DNA from: Plantibacter flavus | Lineage (GTDB): Bacteria; Actinomycetota; Actinomycetes; Actinomycetales; Microbacteriaceae | Direction: 5' to 3' | Assembly (NCBI RefSeq): GCF_900177615.1 | Contig: NZ_FXAP01000002.1 | Span: 310,001 to 374,000 of the forward strand | DNA: 64,000 bases | In this document: piece by piece, positions 18,378-27,544 of the stretch | Numbering within the stretch: position 1 is the stretch's first letter | Layout: each line of letters opens with the position of its first letter | Translations under genes and position numbers: made by a program | Notes under the pieces: model-generated | Told to the model about the DNA's origin: nothing | The model's database searches: none | Seen by the model: the letters and a program-made list of their open reading frames with translations, nothing else

Positions 18378-18782
18378 ATGACCGAACGCACCGCCATCTC
18401 CACCACCGACGCCCCGGCTCCCGCGCACACCTTCTCCCAGGGCGTCCGCAAGGGCAACTTCGTCCAGGTCTCCGGCCAGGGCCCCGTGGACCCCGCGACG
18501 AACGAGTACCTGTTCCCGGGCGACGTCGCCGCGCAGACCACCCGCACGCTGCAGAACGTCGAGGCCATCCTCGCGGCCGGCGGCGCGACCTTCGACGACG
18601 TCATGATGCTGCGCGTCTACCTCACCAAGCGCGAGGACTTCGCGATCATGAACGACGCCTACGGCGAGTTCGTCGGTTCGCGCGTGAAGGGCGGAGTCCT
18701 GCCCTCCCGCACCACGGTCTTCACGGGCCTCCCCCGCGAGGAGATGCTCGTCGAGATCGACGCCATCGCCATCGTCGACTGA
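18378..18782 (+). CDS. RidA family enamine/imine deaminase
   Basis: 134 residues. RidA proteins form trimers that hydrolyse reactive 2-aminoacrylate-type enamines released by PLP enzymes. Visible landmarks are FSQGVRKGNFVQVSGQGPVDPATNE, TRTLQNVEAILAAGGATFDDVMMLRVYL (catalytic Arg) and PSRTTVFTGLPREEMLVEIDAIAIV. GAAGGA precedes the ATG. Following a PLP deaminase cluster fits: it would clear the imine intermediate made by that enzyme. It is separated from the iclR gene only by repeat DNA. Confidence 0.9.
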   Translation: MTERTAISTTDAPAPAHTFSQGVRKGNFVQVSGQGPVDPATNEYLFPGDVAAQTTRTLQNVEAILAAGGATFDDVMMLRVYLTKREDFAIMNDAYGEFVGSRVKGGVLPSRTTVFTGLPREEMLVEIDAIAIVD

Positions 18783-18792
18783 CGCACGTCCA

Positions 18793-18841
18793 TTCGCCCG
18801 TTCTTGGGCGACCGAGCGTTCGTTCGCCCAGAACTGGGCGA
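18793..18841. repeat. Nested-hairpin intergenic repeat, copy A2
   Basis: Left arm 18793-18811 and right arm 18824-18841 both have TCGCCC...GGGCGA ends and are imperfect inverted copies. It lies just after the ridA stop and before the riboswitch. It belongs to the family with members at 10132, 42734 and 44705. Confidence 0.8.
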
Positions 18842-18880
18842 GCGAACACGCCTCGCCGGGAGGCTGGTAGCGTGGTGCGC

Positions 18881-18990
18881 GATAGCGCCTAGGGTTCCGG
18901 AGCGACAGCTCGACTGGTCCGAGCGGCGCCACGGTCGGCGGCCAGCCGACGACCGTCATCTGACAGGATAAAAGCCCGGAGGACCCTGAT
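18881..18990 (+). promoter_or_regulatory. ykkC-class riboswitch (guanidine-I type likely)
   Basis: The conserved ykkC blocks appear in order and spacing. CTAGGGTTCCGG (18889-18900) comes first, then a GAGC-GACA-GCTC hairpin, CTGGTCCGAGCGG (18914-18926), a variable stem GTCGGC-GGCCA-GCCGAC (18934-18950) and finally GGATAAAAGCCCGGA (18966-18980). It ends about 35 nt before the GTG of the EamA gene, whose SD (GGAAGGG) lies in the gap, so translational control is plausible. Class members bind guanidine, ppGpp, PRPP or nucleotide diphosphates. The transporter context favours guanidine, but subtype cannot be fixed by eye. Confidence 0.85.
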
Positions 18991-19022
18991 CGTCGCGCCC
19001 GCGAGGATCGGAAGGGTCTCAC

Positions 19023-19913
19023 GTGTCTCTGCTCGCCGTCACCATCGTCCTCGCCGCCGCGGTCTGCCACGCGGCGTGGAACATCGTCGCCCACGGCGTC
19101 AGCCGGATCGGCATGCCCTTCCTCTGGTGGGGAGCAGTGGCGAGCACGGTGTTGTGGGCGATCGTCATCCCGTTCACGGGCGGACTCGGTACGGACGACC
19201 TCGCCGGCTTCGCCATCGGCGTCGTCGTCTCCGCCGTGCTGCACTACGTCTACATGCTCGTGCTGCAGCGCGGCTACGCCAGCGGTCGCCTCTCCACCGT
19301 CTATGCCACGGCACGCGGCACTGGCCCGACGATCAGCGTGATCATCGCCGTCCTCGTCCTCGGCGAGCGCCCGTCGGTGCTCGCGCTCGTCGGCGTCGCG
19401 GCGATCGTCGTCGGCGTCGTCGCGATCGGGTTCGTCGACCGCGGGAGCGACCCGGCACCGGTCGCCGTCGACGTGCGCGCCACGCGACGACGTATCGACC
19501 CCGCGGTCGCCTTCGGGCTCCTCACCGGGGTCGCGATCGCTGCCTACACGATCTGGGACACACACGCCGTCCGCACCTGGGGAGTCTCGCCCGTCGCGTT
19601 CATGGTCGGCTGCACCGCGGTCGAGGTCCTGCTGTTCTCCGGTTCGCTCGGGCGCCGAGCACGCGAACTGCCGGCGGTCCTGCGCGCGCACTGGCCGCGC
19701 ATCCTCGCCTTCGGGGTGCTCTCGCCGATGTCGTACATCCTGGTGCTGGTCGCCATCACCATGGCACCGGTCGCGCTCGTCGCGCCGATGCGCGAGGTGA
19801 GCGTCATCCTCGTCAGCCTGTTCGGCGCACTCGTGCTCCGCGAGGGCCGCCCCGTCCGCCGGATCGCCGCGGCGACCGTCGTCGTGATCGGCGTCGCCCT
19901 GCTCGCGGGCTGA
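19023..19913 (+). CDS. EamA/DMT-family transporter under riboswitch control
   Basis: 296 residues, with ten hydrophobic segments in two homologous halves of five (EamA repeats), the drug/metabolite transporter fold. The first helix is SLLAVTIVLAAAVCHAAWNIVAHG. GTG at 19023 lies 10 nt after GGAAGGG. It is a small-molecule exporter in the inner membrane. The ykkC-class leader suggests that it exports guanidine or a guanidinium-like compound, as SMR proteins (same superfamily, half the size) do in other bacteria. Substrate is inferred only from the riboswitch. Confidence 0.85.
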   Translation: MSLLAVTIVLAAAVCHAAWNIVAHGVSRIGMPFLWWGAVASTVLWAIVIPFTGGLGTDDLAGFAIGVVVSAVLHYVYMLVLQRGYASGRLSTVYATARGTGPTISVIIAVLVLGERPSVLALVGVAAIVVGVVAIGFVDRGSDPAPVAVDVRATRRRIDPAVAFGLLTGVAIAAYTIWDTHAVRTWGVSPVAFMVGCTAVEVLLFSGSLGRRARELPAVLRAHWPRILAFGVLSPMSYILVLVAITMAPVALVAPMREVSVILVSLFGALVLREGRPVRRIAAATVVVIGVALLAG

Positions 19914-19958
19914 GCAGCGGACACCCGGTCGCCGGCACGGACCACCGCGACGACCGCC

Positions 19959-21701
19959 TCAGGTGACCTTCACCGAGCGCCAGGTGCCCTGGTCGTTCAC
20001 CCAGAGCAGCCCGTTGCCCACCAGCAGGTCGCCGGACCCGCCGCCGGCCGGGCGCGCCGTACCCATGTGCCTGGTGGTGACGTAGCTCGTCGCCGGCTGT
20101 GCATTGATGTGGGCGCTGCCGGAGACCGAGAGACGGTTGGCCGCGACCATGGAGCGACCGGTGGAGCCGTAGGTGTCGATCCCGGTCGCGCACGCCAGGA
20201 CCGTGTTGCCGACGATGGTCACCCCGCCCGTCGAATTGGTGACGGCGAGCCCGATCCGGAACCCCTCCACGCGGTTGCCCGTGACCTGCACGGCTCCGGC
20301 GCCCTGATGCTGTACCCCGTACCCGCTGGCCTCTCCTGCGCCGAGGACCGAGTTGTCGGCGACGACGAGGTCGCTGCTGAGATACGAGACGACGCCGCCC
20401 GCAGTCCCACACGGCGTGGTCACGCTGAGCCGGTTGCCGACGACGAGCGGCCGGATCGCGCGTTGCAGCACCACCCCACTCGGGCAGATGCCGCCGGCGA
20501 GCCGGATGACGTTGTCGGTGATCACCGTGTCGGTCGAACCGACGGGCGTCGTGGTGTCGCCCGAGGGCAAGGTGGCGTCCTGCAGGCGGATGGCGGCGGA
20601 GGCGACGCCGCGGATCTCCAAGACGTTGCCGTCCACCACGGTGGCGTCAGCGCCGCGGTAGACCATGATCGGCCCGCGCGACGGACCCCAGACCGACCCC
20701 TGGTCGTCATCGGCCGCCCGCGTCCAGCGCACCGTGTTGTTCGAGATCCCGGTCGAGCGCGTGTCGATCGCGGCGATGCCCCACCACGTGCTCCCGGTGA
20801 CGGTGTTCCCCGACACGGTGGCGTGCGACACCGCCTCCAGCGCGATGCCGCGGCGGAACGGACCGCTGACGACGTTGTCGTTGATCGAGAACATCGCGTC
20901 GGGGTAGAGCCCCGGATCGACCTCGTCGTCCGACAGGCCTTCCGCGTGGATGCCGATCCGCGCGTCCGTGCCGGCGAGCGCGTTCACGACATTGCCCGAG
21001 ACGACGGCACGCGCACCCCAGATGGTGATGCCGTCGCCGCGATCCTCGCCGGCCTTCGAGGTCGAACCGCGTCCACCGCCCACGCCGACGATGTCGACGA
21101 TGTGGCAGTTCGTGACGATGACGCCCTCGAACTCGCCGGTGGGCTCGTTCACCACGCCGTTCTGGAAGCCCACGATCCGCACTCCGTCGACGATGACGTC
21201 GCTCGTCCGGATGTCGATGCCGATGTTGCGGGTACCGCTGGCTGCGCCGAGGTGGTTCGGATTGGTGAGGCGCACCTCACGCACGGTCGTCCCCGGAGCG
21301 GTGAGGCGGAGCGCCGGCGCGTTCGTGATGCCGGCCGTCCACCGCAGCTCGCCACTCCCCCGCAGCGCCAGGCGACGGTCGAGCAAGAGGGTCGCGTCGA
21401 GCGCGATGACGGCGCCGCCGGGAACGATGATGGTGCTGCCGTCCGGCGCCGCCGACAACAGCGCCTGGACCGCGGTCGTCGACACGGTCGCTCCGGTCGG
21501 ATCGATGCCGTCGCCGGCCAGGACGATCGTGCCGTCTGCCGCCGCCTGCGTCGAGGGCGCTGCCGGATCAGCCTCGGCGGGCGTCTCCGGGGCGACGGGT
21601 GCCGGGCTGGGAGGGGTCAGGTCGGGAGGTTCAGGTGTCGGGTCTGGTGTCGGCGATGGGTCGGGCTGGTCACCCGGTGGTTGGGTGTCGTCGTTCGTCA
21701 T
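19959..21701 (-). CDS. Right-handed parallel beta-helix repeat protein, copy 1
   Basis: 580 residues. A Pro/Asp/Glu/Thr-rich N-terminal tract (residues 1-55) leads to DGIDPTGATVSTTAVQALLSAAPDGSTIIVPGG, as in pectate-lyase-like start caps. About ten beta-helix coils follow (repeats such as VSGNVVNALAG, ISNNTVRWTRA, ITDNVIRLAGG). A conserved end domain closes with GDLLVGNGLLWVNDQGTWRS. ATG at 21701 has GGGGGA in front. No signal peptide is visible, which is odd for this fold. A close paralogue lies at 60832-62544. Function unknown; polysaccharide binding or cleavage is possible. Confidence 0.8.
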   Translation of the reverse strand: MTNDDTQPPGDQPDPSPTPDPTPEPPDLTPPSPAPVAPETPAEADPAAPSTQAAADGTIVLAGDGIDPTGATVSTTAVQALLSAAPDGSTIIVPGGAVIALDATLLLDRRLALRGSGELRWTAGITNAPALRLTAPGTTVREVRLTNPNHLGAASGTRNIGIDIRTSDVIVDGVRIVGFQNGVVNEPTGEFEGVIVTNCHIVDIVGVGGGRGSTSKAGEDRGDGITIWGARAVVSGNVVNALAGTDARIGIHAEGLSDDEVDPGLYPDAMFSINDNVVSGPFRRGIALEAVSHATVSGNTVTGSTWWGIAAIDTRSTGISNNTVRWTRAADDDQGSVWGPSRGPIMVYRGADATVVDGNVLEIRGVASAAIRLQDATLPSGDTTTPVGSTDTVITDNVIRLAGGICPSGVVLQRAIRPLVVGNRLSVTTPCGTAGGVVSYLSSDLVVADNSVLGAGEASGYGVQHQGAGAVQVTGNRVEGFRIGLAVTNSTGGVTIVGNTVLACATGIDTYGSTGRSMVAANRLSVSGSAHINAQPATSYVTTRHMGTARPAGGGSGDLLVGNGLLWVNDQGTWRSVKVT

Positions 21702-21795
21702 CTGGTCCCCCGAACCGCGGTGATCGCCCTTATGTCGCACCACCGTAGCCCTCTGGAACATGAAATACCAGTAGTGAATCTCACGCAACTCGGAC

Positions 21796-21882
21796 GTGAG
21801 CGCGCCCCTGGCGCGCGAGCGCGCGTCTCCGGAGGGGCGCGCTCACGCCACAGGGGCGCGGTCGGGTCAGCGCACCGCGCTG
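21796..21882. repeat. MITE-like intergenic element, copy B2
   Basis: GTGAGCGCGCCCCT at 21796-21809 pairs perfectly with AGGGGCGCGCTCAC at 21833-21846. It is followed by CAGCGCACCGCGCTG (21868-21882), the end sequence shared with the elements at 10931 and 40149. It fills the space between the beta-helix promoter region and the end of manD. Confidence 0.7.
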
Positions 21883-21892
21883 GCCGCAGGGA

Positions 21893-23131
21893 TCACCAGT
21901 CGTGGACGGTGCCGTCGGCGAGACGGTTGTAGGGCAGGTAGGCGCGTTGGTAGGGGTACTTGCCGGCCTCGTCGACGTTGAGCTCGACACCCAGCCCCGG
22001 TGCTTCTCCCGGGTGCAGCATGCCGTTCTCCCAGGTGTAGGACTGCTGGAACACGGCATCGGTCCTCTCGCCGTGCTTCATGTACTCCTGGATGCCGAAG
22101 TTGTGGATCGCGAGCCCGAGGTGCATCGCGGCCGCCATCCCCACCGGGGAGATGTCCGTCGGTCCGTGCATGCCCGACTTGATCTGGTACTGCGAGGCGT
22201 AGTCGAGCACCTTCTTCAGATGCGTGATCCCGCCGGTGTGCGTGACCGCGCTGCGGACGTAGTCGATGAGCTGCTCCCGGATGATCTGCTGGTAGTCCCA
22301 CACCGTGTTGAAGATCTCCCCGATCGCCAACGGCGTCGTCGTGTGCTGCCGCACCAGCCGCAACGCCTCCGGGTTCTCCGCCGGGGTGCAGTCCTCCAAC
22401 CAGAACAGGTCGTACGGCTCGAGGCTCTTGCCGAGCTTCGCGGCCTGGATCGGCGTCATCCGGTGATGCCCGTCGTGCAGCAACGGCAACTCCGGCCCGA
22501 ACTCGTTCCGCACCGCCTCGAACACCGTCGGCAGGTGACGCAGGTACGACCGGGTGTCCCAGTCCTCCTCGTTCGGCAGGCCACCGCGCTGCGCCGGCTC
22601 GTGGTCGTAGCGGACACCGGTGTTGCCCTCGAAGGTGGCGTTGGAGGCGATGCCGTAGATCGACTTCAGCCCCGGCACCGCCGTCTGGATGCGGATGGCC
22701 CGGTAGCCCTGCGCCTGGTGCTCGCGCACACTGTCGAACAGCTCCTCGTTCGTCTTCCCCGACGCGTGCCCGTAGGCGAGCAGCCCCGTCCGGGACGCCC
22801 CGCCCAGCAGCTGGTACACCGGCATGCCCGCGGCCTTGCCCTTGATGTCCCACAGCGCCATGTCGACCGCCGCGATCGCCGCCATCGTCACCGGACCACG
22901 CCGCCAATACGCCGAGCGGTACAGGAACTGCCAGGTGTCCTCGATCCGCGACGCATCGCGCCCGAGCAGCAGCGGGACGACGTGCTCGGTCAGATACGCC
23001 ACCACCGCGAGCTCGCGCCCGTTCAGCGTCGCGTCGCCCAGGCCGGTCAGGCCGTCGTCGGTCGTGAGCTTCAACGTCACGAAGTTCCGGTCGGGACTCG
23101 TGACGATGACCTCGGCCTTGTCGATGTTCAT
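21893..23131 (-). CDS. manD: D-mannonate dehydratase, ManD/RspA type
   Basis: 412 residues of the enolase superfamily. It dehydrates D-mannonate to 2-keto-3-deoxygluconate. The N-terminal capping domain starts [22 protein letters not shown]. The barrel shows [22 protein letters not shown], the metal-binding [39 protein letters not shown] and GEIFNTVWD, and ends in the usual W-motif (VHDW). It replaces the unrelated UxuA in this operon (uxaC-uxuB-manD, leftward). Some RspA-group members are poor catalysts, but the operon context supports the mannonate role. Confidence 0.9.
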   Translation of the reverse strand: MNIDKAEVIVTSPDRNFVTLKLTTDDGLTGLGDATLNGRELAVVAYLTEHVVPLLLGRDASRIEDTWQFLYRSAYWRRGPVTMAAIAAVDMALWDIKGKAAGMPVYQLLGGASRTGLLAYGHASGKTNEELFDSVREHQAQGYRAIRIQTAVPGLKSIYGIASNATFEGNTGVRYDHEPAQRGGLPNEEDWDTRSYLRHLPTVFEAVRNEFGPELPLLHDGHHRMTPIQAAKLGKSLEPYDLFWLEDCTPAENPEALRLVRQHTTTPLAIGEIFNTVWDYQQIIREQLIDYVRSAVTHTGGITHLKKVLDYASQYQIKSGMHGPTDISPVGMAAAMHLGLAIHNFGIQEYMKHGERTDAVFQQSYTWENGMLHPGEAPGLGVELNVDEAGKYPYQRAYLPYNRLADGTVHDW

Positions 23132-23211
23132 GGGTACTACTCCTTCGTGCGTTGCGGCCGATGTGGCCGGGGTGGTTCCGACGGACTGCGGGTCGGCTGC
23201 AGCGGCGGGCG

Positions 23212-24681
23212 TCAGGGGTTCCGTGGGCGTCCGGTCAGCTCGTCGACCAGATGCTCCAGCTCGGTGACGAGCGTGGAACCGTCCTCCGGCTCCGAGTCGA
23301 GGAGGCGGGGATCGATCAGGCGCACGAGCGCCGCGGTCCGCTCCCGACCCTGGAACCGGAGCGCCTCGGCGACGGCGGCACCGCTCGCGTCACCCGGCCG
23401 GTCGTCGCCCTGGACGGCCGCCACCCACGCGGCGATCACGCGCAGGGACCCGGTTCCCGGCCGACCGGCGGCCCGTTCCGCGAGGAGGGTCGACACGATC
23501 CGCACCCGCAGTTTGGTGACCCCCTCGAGGGCGATCTGCTGCAGTCGATGCTCGATGCGCGCGTTGTCGAAGCGCTCCAGGAGTGCGGTGCGATACGCGG
23601 TCAGCCCGAGGCCCTCCGGCAGGTGGCGCTCCGTCTCGTCCCAGTACTCCTCGACCCAGGCCCGGCACTGCTCGTCGCCGACCGCCTCGGCGACCGTCGT
23701 ATGACCGCGCAGCGGGCCCGCGTAGGCGAGGAGGCTGTGGGCGCCGTTGAGCAGCCGCAGTTTGCGTTGCTCGTAGGGCTCGAGGTCGTCGACGAACCGG
23801 GCACCCGCGGACTCCCACGCCGGGCGCCCGGCGGGGAAGTCGCCGCTCAGCACCCAGTCGGTGAAGGGCTCGGTGACGACGGGAGCGGCATCGGCGAATC
23901 CGGTGAGCGTCGCGGCAGTCGCTTCGTCGGCAGGCGTGGGACGCGGCGTGATGCGGTCGACCGAGGACGAGACGAACGAGACCTCGTCGGCGATCCACCG
24001 AGCGGTCTCCGGGTGGACCCGGTCGGCGAGGGCGAGCATCGCGCGACGGACGAGCGCACCGCCGTCGGCGATGTTGTCGCACGGCACGATCGCGATCGGA
24101 CCGACCCCGGCACGGCGACGGGCTTCAAGGCCGATGAGCAGCCGACCGAGCGTCGTGGTCGGGCGGGCATCGCGGAGGTCCGCCCGCTCGGCGAAGGCCT
24201 CGGACAGCAGGGCGACGTCGTGCTCGACCGCCGGATCCGACGTGTCCGGCTTCCCCTCGGCATCGAGCCGGTACCCGGACTCGGTGACGGTGAGCGTGAC
24301 GATGGCGGTGGTCTCAGCGGCGAGGAGGTCATGAAGCCGTGCGACCTCGGTACCGTCCCACGCCTCGACGATCGAACCGACGATCGTGGCCGAGTCGCCG
24401 TCCGCCGAGCGCTCGACGACCGTGTAGAGGCAGTCCTGGGCGTCCAGGTCGACAGCGGCCTGCGGGCTCCGGCCGGTGAAGGCGGCGATGCCCCACTCGT
24501 GATCAGGGTCGGCGAGCTGGGTGTACCAGGCCTGATGGGCGCGGTGGAAGGCGCCGAGTCCGAGATGGACGATCCGGACCGGTGCCGATGGGAACTCGGG
24601 CAGCCGCACGCGGGACAGACGCGGGACCGCCGGCTCCCCCGGCGCTCCGGCAGCGCGGTCGACGTTCGTCACGGTGCTCAC
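23212..24681 (-). CDS. uxuB: Fructuronate reductase (mannitol dehydrogenase family)
   Basis: 489 residues of the long-chain mannitol dehydrogenase family. It reduces D-fructuronate to D-mannonate with NADH. The N-terminal Rossmann motif [15 protein letters not shown] lies near residue 37, and the catalytic [16 protein letters not shown] (Lys, Asn, His) near residue 300. GTG at 24681 overlaps the uxaC stop (GTGA). The larger open frame upstream is a shadow of uxaC. It sits between the isomerase and dehydratase genes of the hexuronate pathway; tagaturonate reductase is less likely with a mannonate dehydratase beside it. Confidence 0.9.
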   Translation of the reverse strand: MSTVTNVDRAAGAPGEPAVPRLSRVRLPEFPSAPVRIVHLGLGAFHRAHQAWYTQLADPDHEWGIAAFTGRSPQAAVDLDAQDCLYTVVERSADGDSATIVGSIVEAWDGTEVARLHDLLAAETTAIVTLTVTESGYRLDAEGKPDTSDPAVEHDVALLSEAFAERADLRDARPTTTLGRLLIGLEARRRAGVGPIAIVPCDNIADGGALVRRAMLALADRVHPETARWIADEVSFVSSSVDRITPRPTPADEATAATLTGFADAAPVVTEPFTDWVLSGDFPAGRPAWESAGARFVDDLEPYEQRKLRLLNGAHSLLAYAGPLRGHTTVAEAVGDEQCRAWVEEYWDETERHLPEGLGLTAYRTALLERFDNARIEHRLQQIALEGVTKLRVRIVSTLLAERAAGRPGTGSLRVIAAWVAAVQGDDRPGDASGAAVAEALRFQGRERTAALVRLIDPRLLDSEPEDGSTLVTELEHLVDELTGRPRNP

Positions 24682-26090
24682 AGCTTGAACACCCGTCGCG
24701 GCTGGTCGACGACGAGGTCGAGGATGATGCGTTCGGCCGTCGCCTCGTCGATGCGCCCCTCCCGCACGAGTCGCGCGAGGAAGGACGCGTCGAGGCGTCG
24801 GGACATGTCGTGTCGGGCGGGGATCGAGAGGAACGCCCGCGTGTCGTCGATGAAGCCCGATCCGCGCGAGAACCCGGCCGTCTCCGTCACGGCGGACCGG
24901 AAGCGCAGGACGGCGTCGGGCGCATCGAGGAACCACCACGGTGCGCCGATGAAGACGCTCGGGTAGAACCCGGCGAGCGGTGCGATCTCCCGCGAGTAGC
25001 TCGTCTCGTCGACGCTGAAGAGGACGAGGTTGAACCCCGGAGCCGAGCCGAACCGCTCCAGCAACGGGCGCAGGGGGCGGACGTAGTCGGTGCGGACCGG
25101 GAGGTCGTGCCCGGTGTCCGGCCCGAAGCGGGCGAGCGTCGGCGCGTGGTGGTTGCGGTGGACGCCGGGGTGGACCGTCATGACGAGGCCGTCCTCGACG
25201 CTCATCCGGGCACTCTCGAACAGCATGTGCGCGGCGAACCGCTCGAGGTCGGCGGCGTCGGCGGTCCCCGACAGCGCGCGGTCGAACAGTGCTGCGGCGT
25301 CCGTCTCCTCGAGTTCGAGCGTGAGTGGTTGTGGGACACCGTGGTCGGACGACACCGCCCCGTGCTCGATGAAGTGGCGACGGCGCCCGGCGAGCGCTTC
25401 GAGATAGCCGCGGTAGCTGCCCTCCGGCGTCCCGTTCCAGGCGGCGAGCGACGCGACCCGCTCCGCCCACCCGGCCTTCGCCGGATCGAGGTACGCGTCC
25501 GGCCGGAAGGTCGGCAGGACGCGCCCGCTGAAGGTGGGGTCCGCCGCGAGGACGGCATGCGCGGCGAGGTCGTCCATCGGGTCGTCTGTGGTCGCGAGCA
25601 CCTCGATGCGGAAGCGGTCGAACAGTGCACGCGGACGGAACGCCGGCGCTTGGAGCGCGTCCTGGATCGTGTCGAAGAGCCGGTCGGCGTTCGCTCCGTC
25701 CGGCTGCTCAGTGACACCGAACTGCTCACCGAGGATCGAGCTCAGCCAGTACCCGGAGGCGGTGCCGGCGTACAGGTGCCAGTGCTCGCAGAAGCGTCGC
25801 CAGGCGTCCCGCGGTGCGGCGACGGAACCACCCCCCGCGAGGTCGGGCACGCCGACGTCCGCGAGGGAGAACCCGGCGGCGTGCAGCAAGCGGGTGACGT
25901 AGTGGTCGTGCCGGAGGAACAGCTCGGTGGCATTCGCGAACGGGGTGTCCTCGACGAGGATCGTCGGATCCACATGTCCGTGCGGCGAGATGATCGGCAG
26001 GGCCTCCACCGAGCGGTAGAGCGCCCTGGCGACGTCGCGCGTCCCCGGGTCGGCGGGGAGGAGGCGGTCTGGATCGTTCTGCAGCGTCAT
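24678..26090 (-). CDS. uxaC: Glucuronate isomerase
   Basis: 470 residues, the normal length of UxaC. It converts D-glucuronate to D-fructuronate (or galacturonate to tagaturonate). Features are the N-terminal metal-binding ISPHGHVDP, SGYWLSSILGEQFGV, TFRPDAYLDPAKAGW and the C-terminal GSGFIDDTRAFLSIPARHDMSRR. ATG at 26090 is preceded by GGAGG, with 8 nt in between; the frame runs further upstream but through operator DNA. It is the first gene of the leftward operon. Its promoter (-35 TTGACA, -10 TTCAAT on the minus strand) is overlapped by a LacI-type box. Confidence 0.94.
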   Translation of the reverse strand: MTLQNDPDRLLPADPGTRDVARALYRSVEALPIISPHGHVDPTILVEDTPFANATELFLRHDHYVTRLLHAAGFSLADVGVPDLAGGGSVAAPRDAWRRFCEHWHLYAGTASGYWLSSILGEQFGVTEQPDGANADRLFDTIQDALQAPAFRPRALFDRFRIEVLATTDDPMDDLAAHAVLAADPTFSGRVLPTFRPDAYLDPAKAGWAERVASLAAWNGTPEGSYRGYLEALAGRRRHFIEHGAVSSDHGVPQPLTLELEETDAAALFDRALSGTADAADLERFAAHMLFESARMSVEDGLVMTVHPGVHRNHHAPTLARFGPDTGHDLPVRTDYVRPLRPLLERFGSAPGFNLVLFSVDETSYSREIAPLAGFYPSVFIGAPWWFLDAPDAVLRFRSAVTETAGFSRGSGFIDDTRAFLSIPARHDMSRRLDASFLARLVREGRIDEATAERIILDLVVDQPRRVFKL

Positions 26091-26125
26091 TGGCACGCCT
26101 CCATTGAAACCGGGGGACCGCGGTC

Positions 26126-26165
26126 TGTCAACCGATTGCCACACCGATCTGGCAATCGCTTGCCA
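26126..26165. promoter_or_regulatory. Two LacI-type boxes between uxaC and the ABC importer
   Basis: TGTCAACCGATTGCCA (26126-26141) and TGGCAATCGCTTGCCA (26150-26165) are 16-bp palindromic boxes, 24 bp apart centre to centre. The first contains the minus-strand -35 TTGACA of uxaC, with TTCAAT 17 nt further on. The second contains a plus-strand -35 TTGCCA, with GAGACT 17 nt further on. Binding would block both promoters. A third box is at 40114. Confidence 0.75.
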
Positions 26166-26281
26166 GATCGACGACCGTCTGCGAGACTGATCCCGCTTCC
26201 GCCCGGAACCGTCGTGGTCCACCACCACTGAAACGCTTCAGCGACGCGGGGAGCAGACCCCCGCTATCAAAGGAGATTGCA

Positions 26282-27544
26282 GTGGCAAACAGCGTTCGTA
26301 TCGGAATCGCGACCGCGGGAATCCTCGCCCTCGCACTGACCGCCTGCTCGGGACCGGGCGGCGACGACTCGGCCGACGGCCCGGTGACGCTCGAGTTCTG
26401 GGCCTGGGGCTCGAACATCGACAAACGCGTCGCGGTGTGGAACGAGGCCAACCCCGACATCCAGGTCAACATCTCGCAACCCGCGAGTGGAGCGGACATG
26501 CCCGTCCGCGTCCTGAGCGCCGTGCGTGCCGGTGACGGCCCCGACATCGCGCAGGCCGAGTACACGCAGTTGCCGACCTACGTGTCGGCCGGCGTCCTCG
26601 CCCCACTCGACAGCGCGAAGCAGGACCTCGAGGAGGCCTACTCCCCCACGGTGCTCGAGAGCGTGTCCTTCGACGACATCGTCTACGGCGTTCCGCAGGA
26701 CCTCGGACCGGCGCTCTTCGTCTACCGGAACGACCTCTTCGCGCAGTACGGTCTCACCCCGGCCGCGAGCTGGGACGACTTCCGCGCCCTCGCGGAGCAG
26801 GTCCGCACCCTCGACGGTGACCGCTACCTCTTCAACTTCAGCTCGATCGACGCCGACCAGTTCATGGGACTCGCCCTGCAGAACGGCGCCCAGTGGTGGG
26901 ACTACTCCGACGAGAAATGGGGCGTCGACATCGACAGTGCCGAGACGCAGGAGGTCCTGGACTTCTGGCAGGGCATGGTCGAGGACGATCTCGTGAGCAT
27001 CTACCAGACCGGCAGCCCCGAGCAGATCGAGGCGACCGCGAGTGGCCGCGTGCTCGGCACGATCGCCGGTGCCTGGGCTCCCGGTCCGCTGCTCAACCAG
27101 TACCCCGACACCGTCGGGCTCTGGTCGGCCGCACAGATCCCGCAGTGGGACGCCGCCGATCCGCGGGTCTTCGCCCGCGGCGGCTCGGCCAACGTCATCC
27201 TCAAGGAGAGCCCGCACTACGATCAGGCGCTCGAGTTCATCACCTGGCTGAACGCCTCAGATGAGGGTGCCGAGGGGCTCGTCGAGGTCAACAAGTTCAC
27301 CGGCGCCCTGCACGGCCAGGAGATCGACCGCACGCCGCCGGAGCTCATGCCGGAGGACACCACCTACTGGCCGAGCGCCACGGAGGCGGCGTCGAAGCTC
27401 GTCACCGTGCAGTGGGGCCCGAACACGCAGGTGGCCTTCACCGCCATCACCGACGAGCTCGGCAACGCCATCGAGGGGACGAGCCCGTGGGCCGACGTGC
27501 TCCCGAAGGTGCAGGACATCGTCGAGAAGGACCTGGCCGGCTGA
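26282..27544 (+). CDS. Sugar ABC importer, substrate-binding lipoprotein
   Basis: 420 residues. The signal peptide has lipobox L-T-A-C (Cys near residue 22). Then comes an extracellular solute-binding family 1 domain: VTLEFWAWGSNIDKRVAVWNEANPDIQV, GDGPDIAQAEYTQLPTYVSAGVLAPLD and YGVPQDLGPALFVYRNDLF. GTG at 26282 has AAAGGAG in front. It delivers a sugar or uronide to the two permeases that follow. No ATPase gene is present here, so a shared MsiK-like ATPase elsewhere is likely. It is divergent from uxaC across two LacI boxes, hence probably an oligo-uronide or glucuronide importer. Confidence 0.9.
   Translation: MANSVRIGIATAGILALALTACSGPGGDDSADGPVTLEFWAWGSNIDKRVAVWNEANPDIQVNISQPASGADMPVRVLSAVRAGDGPDIAQAEYTQLPTYVSAGVLAPLDSAKQDLEEAYSPTVLESVSFDDIVYGVPQDLGPALFVYRNDLFAQYGLTPAASWDDFRALAEQVRTLDGDRYLFNFSSIDADQFMGLALQNGAQWWDYSDEKWGVDIDSAETQEVLDFWQGMVEDDLVSIYQTGSPEQIEATASGRVLGTIAGAWAPGPLLNQYPDTVGLWSAAQIPQWDAADPRVFARGGSANVILKESPHYDQALEFITWLNASDEGAEGLVEVNKFTGALHGQEIDRTPPELMPEDTTYWPSATEAASKLVTVQWGPNTQVAFTAITDELGNAIEGTSPWADVLPKVQDIVEKDLAG

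Noticed and set aside
19959..21701. Prophage tailspike island
   Set aside because: The beta-helix proteins resemble tailspikes in fold, but no capsid, terminase, tail or integrase genes are near either copy.
23212..25470. 752-residue version of fructuronate reductase
   Set aside because: The N-terminal part is a shadow of uxaC; the true start overlaps the uxaC stop.
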